Below, in pieces: positions 1 to 4,647 of a DNA stretch of 6,224 nt (the stretch's first letter is position 1; the number at the start of each line of letters is the position of its first letter). Position numbers and translations under genes: made by a program. The stretch is from Anaerolineae bacterium. Its GTDB lineage: Bacteria; Chloroflexota; Anaerolineae; B4-G1; SLSP01. The stretch lies in contig JAFGNI010000250.1 in the NCBI GenBank assembly GCA_016927095.1, positions 1 through 6,224 of the forward strand, read 5' to 3'. Under the pieces are notes generated by a model. It searched no databases and was not told where the DNA came from. It saw nothing but the letters and a program-made list of their open reading frames with translations.

Positions 1-129
1 GACGAACGCTTGACGGCCGCCCTGCTGGACCGGCTCGCGCACAAGGCCCATATCCTCGAGTTCGTCGGCGAGTCCTACCGCTTCCGGCAACGCATGGAAC
101 AAGAGACCCAACCGGATCGCGGCTCGTGA
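1..129 (+). CDS. istB: IS21-family transposition helper ATPase IstB, C-terminal end (partial)
   Basis: Frame 1 is open from the left edge to a TGA at 127-129 and encodes 42 residues. The segment containing [15 protein letters not shown] followed by GESYRFRQR closely resembles the very end of IstB proteins, where an ALLDRL.H..HILE..GESYR.R signature follows the AAA+ ATPase core. IstB is the DnaA/DnaC-like ATPase that assists the IS21 transposase IstA in target selection. The Walker motifs and the istA gene would lie to the left and are not visible. The terminal repeats immediately downstream fit the right end of such an element, which supports the call. The short length is due to the window edge, so nothing can be said about whether the element is intact. 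Confidence 0.88.
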   Translation, partial: DERLTAALLDRLAHKAHILEFVGESYRFRQRMEQETQPDRGS

Positions 130-130
130 T

Positions 131-219
131 GGGCTGTGGACAGTGCCGCCCTGTGGACGGCTTGCACCCGCCCACAGGGCTTGGACAGCGCTCCGCGCTG
201 ACCACACTGTCCACAGCCC
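131..219. repeat. Nested inverted repeat after istB
   Basis: An outer perfect 15-bp inverted repeat (GGGCTGTGGACAGTG at 131-145 and its complement at 205-219) encloses an inner perfect 9-bp repeat (148-156 with 172-180). It begins two bases after the istB stop codon. There is no T-run, so it is not a classical terminator. It could fold as a long RNA hairpin that shields the IS from read-through, or could be a DNA site used by the element. Confidence 0.7.
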
Positions 220-229
220 CGGCGACGAG

Positions 230-264
230 GTGGTCCTCTTTTCGGTGATCAAGTGGACCTGTTT
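230..264 (+). repeat. IS21 terminal direct repeat, inner copy
   Basis: These 35 bp, with core TTTTCGGTGATCAAGTGG, match the copy at 297-331 except for one base (C at 238, G at 305). The two copies are offset by 67 bp. IS21-family ends carry such multiple repeats as transposase binding sites; the binding role is inferred from the family. Confidence 0.8.
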
Positions 265-296
265 TCGCTGATCACCTCGCGAATGGATTGGCCAAA

Positions 297-331
297 GTGG
301 TCCTGTTTTCGGTGATCAAGTGGACCTGTTT
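297..331 (+). repeat. IS21 terminal direct repeat, outer copy
   Basis: This is the outer of the two 35-bp repeats, ten bases from the inferred element tip at 341. It differs from the inner copy at a single position. A shorter inverted relative, CGCTGATCACCTCGC, follows the inner copy at about 266-280. Confidence 0.8.
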
Positions 332-390
332 CCAATTGACAAAAACAAGCGCCGCTTCTGCCGGGCGGGAGCGAGGTTCCCGATGTGCCC

Positions 391-419
391 ATTGTACCAC
401 GACAGAGAGGGTTTGTGAA
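391..419 (-). promoter_or_regulatory. Orphan promoter facing the IS end
   Basis: On the - strand TTCACA (419-414) lies 17 bp from TACAAT (396-391), and TGG precedes the -10 to give an extended -10. Five of six bases match consensus in each hexamer, the best sigma-70-type promoter in the window. It reads leftward, but only about 50 bases separate it from the IS21 tip and no gene starts there. The gene it once served was probably displaced or cut off by the insertion. Confidence 0.55.
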
Positions 420-433
420 GGCGGAATCAGGCG

Positions 434-631
434 CTACTCATCATCCCCCACTACCTGCCCCGCGATCTGGGCTGCCATATCGAGCATTGCGTCTGCCAGG
501 TACCGTACCTCGTTGACCTGGATGCGGACAGCGCCAGACTCACCCTCACGCCGCAACAAGGTGTGCGGGCTGTCGCCTTCAAGATGCGCTCGCAGCACCA
601 GTTCGTCGCGGATGTAGATGGTGTGCTGCAT
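434..631 (-). CDS. Small conserved protein of unknown function (module A, 65 aa)
   Basis: No function is recognised. The ATG at 631-629 is preceded by GGAGG (643-639) with a 7-base gap, and an extended -10 promoter lies at 698-693, so I chose this start. The frame does stay open upstream to 844, but that would run back through the divergent promoters. The protein opens with MQHTIYIRDELVL, has a charged middle, and a predicted helix around VNEVRYLADAMLDMAA (residues 39-54), then ends in an acidic GDDE. There is no signal peptide or membrane segment, so a cytosolic location is expected. About 38 of its first 53 residues match the copy in module C, with no gaps, which is the main evidence that it is a real gene. 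The size and divergent arrangement would suit a DNA- or partner-binding regulator, but this is speculation. Confidence 0.62.
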   Translation of the reverse strand: MQHTIYIRDELVLRAHLEGDSPHTLLRREGESGAVRIQVNEVRYLADAMLDMAAQIAGQVVGDDE

Positions 632-692
632 AGGTGGTCCTCCAGGCGCGAATCCCCATAGGGCCGCTGGCTCATCCGGCAATCCCACCTCC

Positions 693-721
693 ATTGTACC
701 ACAGACAGGCGGTACAGATTC
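693..721 (-). promoter_or_regulatory. Extended -10 promoter for the 65-aa gene (module A)
   Basis: TGGTACAATGG on the - strand places TACAAT at 698-693, preceded by TG for an extended -10. The hexamer 17 bp upstream (GAATCT) is poor, as expected if the extended -10 compensates. The start codon at 631 lies 67 bases from the upstream edge of the -10. The same spacing recurs in module C. Confidence 0.5.
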
Positions 722-763
722 TTCCAGCCTTGAGAGAGTTGCACCAGTCTGTGCAAAAGGGCA

Positions 764-792
764 TTGCCTACCGCCCCCGATCGTGATACAAT
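764..792 (+). promoter_or_regulatory. Rightward promoter of module A
   Basis: TTGCCT (764-769), a 17-bp spacer, and TACAAT (787-792) preceded by TGA form a good sigma-70-type promoter with an extended -10. It is followed by a conserved leader with GAGGAGG at 824-830. It drives the broken leader ORF at 838-948 and may read on to the dehydrogenase at 1242. Modules B and C carry the same element. Confidence 0.6.
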
Positions 793-837
793 GTACCCAT
801 AGTCTAGCTGCCCCTTCTACGACGAGGAGGAAGCGCC

Positions 838-948
838 ATAGCAACGCGACTGGAGCCGATCACTGAGCTGGGAGAGACCTGGCAGGTGGTCGGCTTTGTG
901 TTGCCACCACGAGTTGATGCGACATCGCCAAGTACGGGACGCAGATGA
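838..948 (+). pseudogene. Start-less leader ORF with PIT-L-ETW-VVGF core (module A)
   Basis: In frame with codons from 838 to a TGA at 946-948, the sequence encodes a peptide containing PITELGETWQVVGFVLPP. Module B encodes the same core (PITALVETWRVVGF) and module C its beginning (RLKPIT). All three share GAGGAGG upstream. Here the codon that is ATG in module C has become ACG (844-846), and the only earlier candidate is ATA (838), so this copy probably cannot initiate normally. It is the longest surviving copy of the peptide start. Other frames look locally protein-like from 945 to about 1130 (for example ECDYWGFVPRTYRG and then EHLMRHDNPGWLW in another frame), so the full ancestral gene may have extended to about 1172 and been broken by frameshifts. 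No family is recognised. Confidence 0.45.
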
Positions 949-1241
949 TTGGGGATCTGCGCTTGCCTTGTACGTGTTGGCACACTGCTAGATCGCTTCG
1001 CCGACTTGGCCGTCGAGTGCGACTACTGGGGGTTCGTGCCGAGAACCTACCGCGGCCCGAGCACCTCATGCGGCACGACAACCCGGGGTGGCTGTGGCGG
1101 ACCAGTAAGCGATTTCGGAGTGAGAGGACCGGAGAACCAGCAGGTCCAGGCGACACGTCACAGCGCGCCTGACCTGCGTCGTTCAGCAGAGCTGGAGCGA
1201 CGGAACAACGACAATGGATGCTCCCATAGAACGAGGGTATC
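949..1241. other. Intergenic stretch with possible frameshifted gene remains
   Basis: No intact gene is convincing here. Short protein-like segments appear in two different + frames (about 985-1056 and about 1056-1110), which fits a decayed continuation of the leader gene. At 1177-1202 a hairpin can form: CGTCGTTC pairs with GAGCGACG, with an inner AGC/GCT and one bulged G. It lies 40 bases before the dehydrogenase start and lacks a T-run, so it could be a leader structure or a weak terminator. Confidence 0.4.
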
Positions 1242-2219
1242 GTGAAAGGGATGATGAAAGCTGTACGAATCCACGACTACGGCACCCCGGAGGTGCTCTC
1301 TTACGAGGACGCCCCGATCCCGGAGCCGGGACCGCGTGAGGTCCGGGTCCGCGTCTACGCGGCTGGGGTGAACCCCGCCGACCGGCAAATACGCGCAGGC
1401 CTGCGGTTCCGGCTGGAGAAACCCTTCGCGTTCATCCCCGGCTGCGAAGTCTCCGGCATCGTTGAGAAGCGTGGGGCCGAAGTCACGGCTCTCACGGTGG
1501 GCGATGAGGTCTACGGCATGCTCGGTATGCTGGGTGGTGGGTACGCGGAATATGTCGTCGCAGCTGCGGACCACCTCGGCCGGAAGCCCGCGTCTCTCGA
1601 CCACGTGCACGCGTCCGCCCTGCCGGTCGCCGCCCTGACCGCCTGGGATACCCTGTTCGAGGTCGGGGGTCTGGTCGCCGGGCAAAAGGTGCTCATCCAC
1701 GCAGCCGCCGGCGGTGTCGGGCACATCGCCGTTCAGTTGGCAAAGTGGCGGGGCGCGCAGGTGATCGGCACGGCGTCAGCAGGCAACGAATCGTTTCTTC
1801 GTGAACTCGGTGTCGACGAGTTCGTCAACTACCGGACTACCGCGTTCGAATCCGTCGTGCGGGACGTGGATGTGGTTGTCGACGCGATCCCGAGGGAGGC
1901 CGACGACACGACCGATGTGCTCGCCCGGGAGACGATAGCTCGCTCCTGGGCGGTCATGAGGGACGGCGGGATTCAGGTCTCGATCTGCGCCAACCCGGTT
2001 CCTGGTCCGGACTCTGCTGGGCGGGGGCTGCGCGGCGCGCACGCGGGTGCCCAGCCCGGCAACGACGTGCTGAATCGGATTGCAGGGCTGGTAGAGGAAG
2101 GAAAGCTGAGACCCGATGTGGGCACGATCCTGCCCCTGCGGGAAGCCCGGCGGGCCCACGAGCTTATCCAGACAGGCCATACGCGGGGCAAGATCGTATT
2201 GCGGGTCAAAGACCCATGA
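1242..2219 (+). CDS. NADP-dependent quinone oxidoreductase-like protein (zinc-independent MDR family)
   Basis: This 325-aa protein has the medium-chain dehydrogenase/reductase layout. The N-terminal GroES-like domain carries VYAAGVNPADRQIRAG (residues 39-54) and the PGCEVSGIVE segment (66-75). The Rossmann nucleotide-binding domain has AAAGGVGHIAVQLAK (154-168). The tail ends in the family-typical AHELIQTGHTRGKIVLRV (305-322). The GHE zinc signature and structural-zinc cysteines are absent, placing it with zeta-crystallin/quinone oxidoreductases that reduce quinones or enones using NADPH in the cytosol. The exact substrate cannot be read from sequence. The GTG at 1242 follows GAGGG (1233-1237) with a short 4-base gap. 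ATG at 1251 or 1254 is a real alternative, since family members usually begin MKAVRIHDYG, which corresponds to 1254. It has no operon partner; the module A promoter 450 bases upstream is the nearest recognisable one. Confidence 0.9.
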   Translation: MKGMMKAVRIHDYGTPEVLSYEDAPIPEPGPREVRVRVYAAGVNPADRQIRAGLRFRLEKPFAFIPGCEVSGIVEKRGAEVTALTVGDEVYGMLGMLGGGYAEYVVAAADHLGRKPASLDHVHASALPVAALTAWDTLFEVGGLVAGQKVLIHAAAGGVGHIAVQLAKWRGAQVIGTASAGNESFLRELGVDEFVNYRTTAFESVVRDVDVVVDAIPREADDTTDVLARETIARSWAVMRDGGIQVSICANPVPGPDSAGRGLRGAHAGAQPGNDVLNRIAGLVEEGKLRPDVGTILPLREARRAHELIQTGHTRGKIVLRVKDP

Positions 2220-2361
2220 TCAACCTGGCAGAATGTCATTCGCTACGATGGACGGTCTGCCGGACACAGCCTGCAGTGGACAGCGCTGCGCGGCCCGGTG
2301 CGCTATCGCCGTGTGCTCTGTGCAGCTCACGGCGTGTTGGGCTCCAGTCCGTGCCAGAGCC

Positions 2362-2476
2362 AGACCGACATGGGTCCACTCGCATCGAGGACAGTCCATA
2401 TGGGGAAAGCGCTGCCCCTGCCTTCTCACCTTCAGCTCGCGTGCCAGGGAGGGGGAGGAATGGGCCCGCATCGTGG
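2362..2476 (+). repeat. Imperfect tandem repeat, unit 1 (115 bp)
   Basis: This unit begins AGACCGACATGGGTCCACTC and shares its order of landmarks with unit 2: GTCCACTCG, a CATATGGGGAAAGCG block, CCTGCCTTCTC, CTTCAGCTC, and GGGGAGGA. A hairpin-capable CTCG-CAT-CGAG lies near its start. Its function is unknown. Confidence 0.75.
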
Positions 2477-2582
2477 AGACCGATATCGGTCCACTCGCGT
2501 CGAGGGCAGTTCCATATGGGGAAAGCGCCGCTCCTGCCTTCTCCCCTTCAGCTCACGTGCCTGGGAGAGGGGAGGATTGGCC
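2477..2582 (+). repeat. Imperfect tandem repeat, unit 2
   Basis: This is a second copy of the preceding unit with scattered substitutions and one inserted T. It starts with a perfect 14-bp palindrome, GACCGATATCGGTC (2478-2491), which is degenerate in unit 1. CTTCTCCCC and GGGAGAGGGGAGGA at its two ends can pair across a short loop, as in many dispersed intergenic palindromic elements. Confidence 0.72.
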
Positions 2583-2875
2583 GCTCAGCAATGCATGCAT
2601 CTTGACGGGACCTCTGGTCTCCAGGCCTTCCTTCTCCGACACCTGTAGCCTCTATAGCGGTGGGCACGCCAATGCCAGACAGCTCGCGTAGGCGAGTGTC
2701 TTCTCACATCCGGGATGTCAGCGCCGAGCTGATCGAGCACCCAGGATTCCAGGATATCGTAACGGTTAAGGTAAGGAAGAAAACGCGGCGAAGCAGACCG
2801 TGCAATGCCGTTTGCGTACGGATTTACAGATGCCCTATTGCGTCCTCTGCAGATCGCCGCAAAGGCTTCTACACC

Positions 2876-3172
2876 CTAAGAATCCGCCCAATGCACGAGA
2901 TAGCACCCGTTGTAGGTGTACTCGTGTGTCCACAGCTTGGCCTTTGGATCACTTTTATGTTTTCCTGTGACACGAAAGGTGAGTGTTGTCCCTTCGCTCT
3001 CCGCCTCTATGGTCTCGCATTCCACATCCTCTGCGTCGCCACGCTCGTACCTGTGGAAAAGCTCACCCCCAAAGCCTGTGGTAGTGATAAACGTCCGTAC
3101 ATCGAGCAGTTCAACCGCATCCGCTTTGCGCATCCTGACCCCTTCTGCCGTTACTCCCTGAACGGCTTGCAT
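2876..3172 (-). CDS. Hypothetical protein, 98 aa (module B)
   Basis: No family is recognised. The ATG at 3172-3170 has a good GGAGGG (3183-3178) five bases upstream, and an extended -10 TGATACAAT ends only about 25 bases before the start. This strongly supports expression from the - strand. The protein is small, charged and soluble, with no signal peptide or membrane helix. The C-terminal half reads like a small beta-rich domain: alternating segments TTLTFRVTGKHK (residues 62-73) and AKLWTHEYTYNGCYLVHW (78-95). It is not similar to the - strand gene of modules A and C, although it occupies the same place relative to the conserved divergent spacer. A + strand frame covering the same bases lacks comparable start signals and is taken as its shadow. 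Confidence 0.68.
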   Translation of the reverse strand: MQAVQGVTAEGVRMRKADAVELLDVRTFITTTGFGGELFHRYERGDAEDVECETIEAESEGTTLTFRVTGKHKSDPKAKLWTHEYTYNGCYLVHWADS

Positions 3173-3196
3173 ATCGGCCCTCCACGCCCCGCCTCT

Positions 3197-3225
3197 ATTG
3201 TATCACAGAACCGCCTCTCTGCGAC
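3197..3225 (-). promoter_or_regulatory. Extended -10 promoter for the 98-aa gene (module B)
   Basis: TGTGATACAATAG on the - strand puts TACAAT at 3202-3197 with TGA before it. The -35 position (GTCGCA) is weak. The leader to the ATG at 3172 is short, roughly 18 bases if transcription starts at the usual distance. Confidence 0.5.
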
Positions 3226-3248
3226 CCTGAGTTGTCGCTAGAACAAGC

Positions 3249-3277
3249 TCACGTACCGCCCCCGATCATGATACAAT
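3249..3277 (+). promoter_or_regulatory. Rightward promoter of module B
   Basis: TGATACAATG places TACAAT at 3272-3277 with an extended -10. The preceding sequence TACCGCCCCCGATC is shared almost exactly with module A. The -35 (TCACGT) is weaker than in module A. The conserved GAGGAGG follows at 3308-3314. It is the only recognisable promoter ahead of the acetyltransferase at 3518. Confidence 0.5.
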
Positions 3278-3322
3278 GTGCGCATAGTTAGCTGCCCCTT
3301 CTACGATGAGGAGGAAGCGTGT

Positions 3323-3400
3323 GTGAGGCCGATCACTGCGCTGGTAGAGACCTGGCGGGTGGTCGGCTTTGCTCCTGCACCATCGATGGCATCTGGTTAG
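3323..3400 (+). CDS. Leader peptide with PIT-L-ETW-VVGF core (module B, 25 aa)
   Basis: The GTG at 3323-3325 lies eight bases after GAGGAGG (3308-3314) and opens a 25-codon frame ending at TAG 3398-3400. It carries MRPITALVETWRVVGF, the same core found in module A. It looks like the 5' end of an ancestral gene that now runs into unrelated sequence and stops. A different frame from GTG 3319 stays open to 3516 and almost touches the acetyltransferase, but its composition is unconvincing and it has a shorter gap to the ribosome site. Either could couple translation toward the next gene. Whether the peptide has any function is unknown. Confidence 0.4.
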   Translation: MRPITALVETWRVVGFAPAPSMASG

Positions 3401-3517
3401 GCACTGTGGTCAACGGCAGGCGCACTCTCTTGGCTTGTCTCACCACCCGGCCACAGGCAGCACTGATGCGGCTTCGGCACCGTGGCGGGTGGGCAACTTG
3501 CGCGGCTCAGGTGTAGT

Positions 3518-3967
3518 ATGACGTTCTTTGACCCTGGCAGGCTTGCTGATGGCGATCTGGAACTAACGCTCGCGGAGACGCTGTCTGCCAATCCCAAGAA
3601 GGGCTTCTTGCCCGCATATAGGTTTGACATGCGCAGGGCTGGGGACAATGCCAAGGTTGGCGAAATCGGGCTCAAGATCGGCACACCCCCCAATCACCTC
3701 GGGCACATCTGGTACCGTGTGTTCCCCGACTACCGGGGCAATCGCTACGCTGCGCGAGCCTGCCGCCTTCTCATCCCTCTCGCGCGCCGACATGGTATCG
3801 ATCCGTTGTGGATCACGTGCCGAGAAGAGAACGTCGCATCACGACGTACGTGCGAGCTAGCAGGTGCGGAGTTCGTGGCAATGGTTGAGACGCCAGAGGG
3901 CTACAAGGACTGGCTGGGTCCTGTTCATCGCAAGTGCAAGTACCGTTTGGACACATCGGGAAAGTAG
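3518..3967 (+). CDS. GNAT-family N-acetyltransferase
   Basis: This 149-aa protein has the acetyl-CoA-dependent GNAT fold, a single domain of about the usual length. Strand beta4 and motif A are seen as HIWYRVFPDYRGNRYAARAC (residues 63-82), where RGNRYA stands in for the pyrophosphate-binding RGxGxA loop. The segment LWITCREENVASRRTCELAGAEF (97-119) is the motif B region, with the Asn and Ser-Arg-Arg typical of the last strand and helix. It resembles small soluble GNATs annotated only by fold, so the acetylated substrate is unknown. ATG 3518 is chosen because the family homology begins there; a GTG at 3482 in the same frame would add 12 residues. No strong Shine-Dalgarno sequence precedes it, and the TAG of an upstream frame ends two bases earlier (3516), which would allow coupled reinitiation. 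It faces the convergent small gene of module C. Confidence 0.85.
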   Translation: MTFFDPGRLADGDLELTLAETLSANPKKGFLPAYRFDMRRAGDNAKVGEIGLKIGTPPNHLGHIWYRVFPDYRGNRYAARACRLLIPLARRHGIDPLWITCREENVASRRTCELAGAEFVAMVETPEGYKDWLGPVHRKCKYRLDTSGK

Positions 3968-4207
3968 GGCACGACAAGTGACTACCTGAGAGTGCTGCGC
4001 AGGCGGGTGTACCGGGGTGTCAGTCTCCTCATCCTTGCCTAGTCTTCTGGCCATCTCACACATCGCAGCTGCCAGGTAGCGCACCTCGTTGAGGTGGATG
4101 CGGACCATGCTAGGCTCCCCCTCACGACGCACGAGGATGTGCGGGCTCTCGACTTCGGGATGCGCTTCCAACACCAGTTCGTCACGGATGTAGATGGTGT
4201 GTTGCAG
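3857..4207 (-). CDS. Module C copy of the small unknown protein, start and stop altered
   Basis: Codons from 4207 downward align without gaps to the 65-aa protein of module A: QHTIYIRDELVL, then RREGE, then LNEVRYLAAAM. Roughly 70% of the first 53 residues are identical. The counterpart of the ATG start is CTG here (4207-4205), with a weaker GGAG-like site upstream. The counterpart of the TAG stop reads as a sense codon, so the frame runs on for about 55 more codons, antisense to the acetyltransferase 3' end, to 3857. This may be a gene using a CTG start, or a decaying copy. The core homology ends near 4040, and the C-terminal extension is probably not a meaningful domain. The frame also stays open upstream to 4420, but that part runs through the divergent promoters. 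Confidence 0.42.
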   Translation of the reverse strand: MQHTIYIRDELVLEAHPEVESPHILVRREGEPSMVRIHLNEVRYLAAAMCEMARRLGKDEETDTPVHPPAQHSQVVTCRALLSRCVQTVLALAMNRTQPVLVALWRLNHCHELRTC

Positions 4208-4268
4208 TGGTGGGTCTCCTGGCGGCGGACTCGTGTGGGGCGCTGGCTCATCCGGCAATCCCACCTCC

Positions 4269-4274
4269 ATTGTA
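4269..4274 (-). promoter_or_regulatory. -10 element for the module C small gene
   Basis: TACAATGG on the - strand aligns base for base with the module A promoter and sits at the same 67-base distance from the start-codon position. Here TTG precedes the hexamer, so the extended -10 TG is lost, and no good -35 is seen. It may be weaker than its module A counterpart. Confidence 0.35.
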
Positions 4275-4339
4275 CAACAGACAAGCGGCGCGAATTCTTC
4301 CAGTTTTGAGAGAACCGCATCATCTCGTGCAAAAGGGCA

Positions 4340-4368
4340 CTGTTCACCAGCCCGGACTATGGTACAAT
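4340..4368 (+). promoter_or_regulatory. Rightward promoter of module C
   Basis: TGGTACAATG places TACAAT at 4363-4368 with an extended -10; CTGTTC stands in the -35 position 17 bp upstream. TGTACCCATAGTCTAGC after it is identical to module A, and GAGGAGG follows at 4400-4406. It is the nearest recognisable promoter ahead of the Kelch lipoprotein. Confidence 0.5.
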
Positions 4369-4419
4369 GTACCCATAGTCTAGCCAAGCCTTCTACGACG
4401 AGGAGGAAGCGCTTTAGCA

Positions 4420-4530
4420 ATGCGACTGAAGCCGATCACACACCGGACGTTGCCCACGTGTGGTGGGCTGTTCGTTTTGCACTTGACTCGTCGGATGCAA
4501 CAGTGCGATCACTGCCTCGCAAGGATATAG
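4420..4530 (+). CDS. Leader ORF beginning like module A/B peptides (module C, 36 aa)
   Basis: The ATG at 4420-4422 follows GAGGAGG (4400-4406) with a long 13-base gap and opens a 36-codon frame ending at TAG 4528-4530. Its first residues, MRLKPIT, match the module A peptide (RLEPIT). Homology stops at about 4440, after which the sequence is unrelated and rich in Cys, His and Arg. It is probably a truncated gene start rather than a functional protein. Confidence 0.3.
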   Translation: MRLKPITHRTLPTCGGLFVLHLTRRMQQCDHCLARI

Positions 4531-4647
4531 TGCGTGAGGTCAAGTGCTTCGTTGACAGCGTCCAGGCTATCTCGGCAAAAGGGAGGTAGAATGGCTTCTG
4601 CTGACCGTCGACAGCTTGTACTGAAACATCTCATCTTGGAGGGAACA

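Larger units (their letters stand above)
1..341 (+). mobile_element. Right end of an IS21-family insertion sequence
   Basis: The segment contains the istB 3' end, a post-stop inverted repeat, and two copies of a 35-bp sequence typical of the multiple terminal repeats of IS21-family ends. The outermost copy runs into CCAATTGACA, ending at 341. The complementary strand would therefore begin TGTCAATTGG, matching the TG...CA tips of this family. The exact right boundary is inferred from the tip sequence; the left end and the target-site duplication are outside the window or not recognisable. Sequence beyond 341 changes character and belongs to the first divergent promoter module. Confidence 0.75.
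2220..2875. other. Long intergenic region, no supported gene
   Basis: I see no convincing gene in these 656 bases; the open frames present are mutually overlapping and of low-complexity, arginine/serine-rich composition. Visible structure includes a perfect 7-bp stem (CGCCGTG at 2307-2313 with CACGGCG at 2328-2334) after the dehydrogenase, the tandem duplication at 2362-2582, and a small hairpin CTCGC-GTAG-GCGAG near 2684-2697. The end faces the 3' end of the - strand gene of module B. Confidence 0.5.

Noticed and set aside
434..844. Longer 136-aa - strand reading of the module A small gene
   Set aside because: The upstream part runs through both divergent promoters and the complement of the GAGGAGG site. 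The equivalent frame in module B hits a stop, so its openness in A and C reflects DNA-level homology. The ATG at 631 has the good ribosome site.
1158..1724. 188-aa - strand frame inside the dehydrogenase
   Set aside because: It is antisense to a clearly recognised MDR family gene and is the kind of shadow frame expected in GC-rich coding DNA.
2660..3241. 193-aa + strand frame
   Set aside because: It overlaps the - strand 98-aa gene and its promoter, has no ribosome site at its start, and has no recognisable domain.
4208..4420. N-terminal extension of the module C small gene
   Set aside because: Same reason as in module A: it covers the promoter spacer. It is kept only as a caveat because the proper ATG is missing.
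676..4440. Integron-type attC sites linking the modules
   Set aside because: No paired GTTRRRY-like core sites or integrase gene could be seen at the module edges; the repeats are promoter and leader sequence instead.
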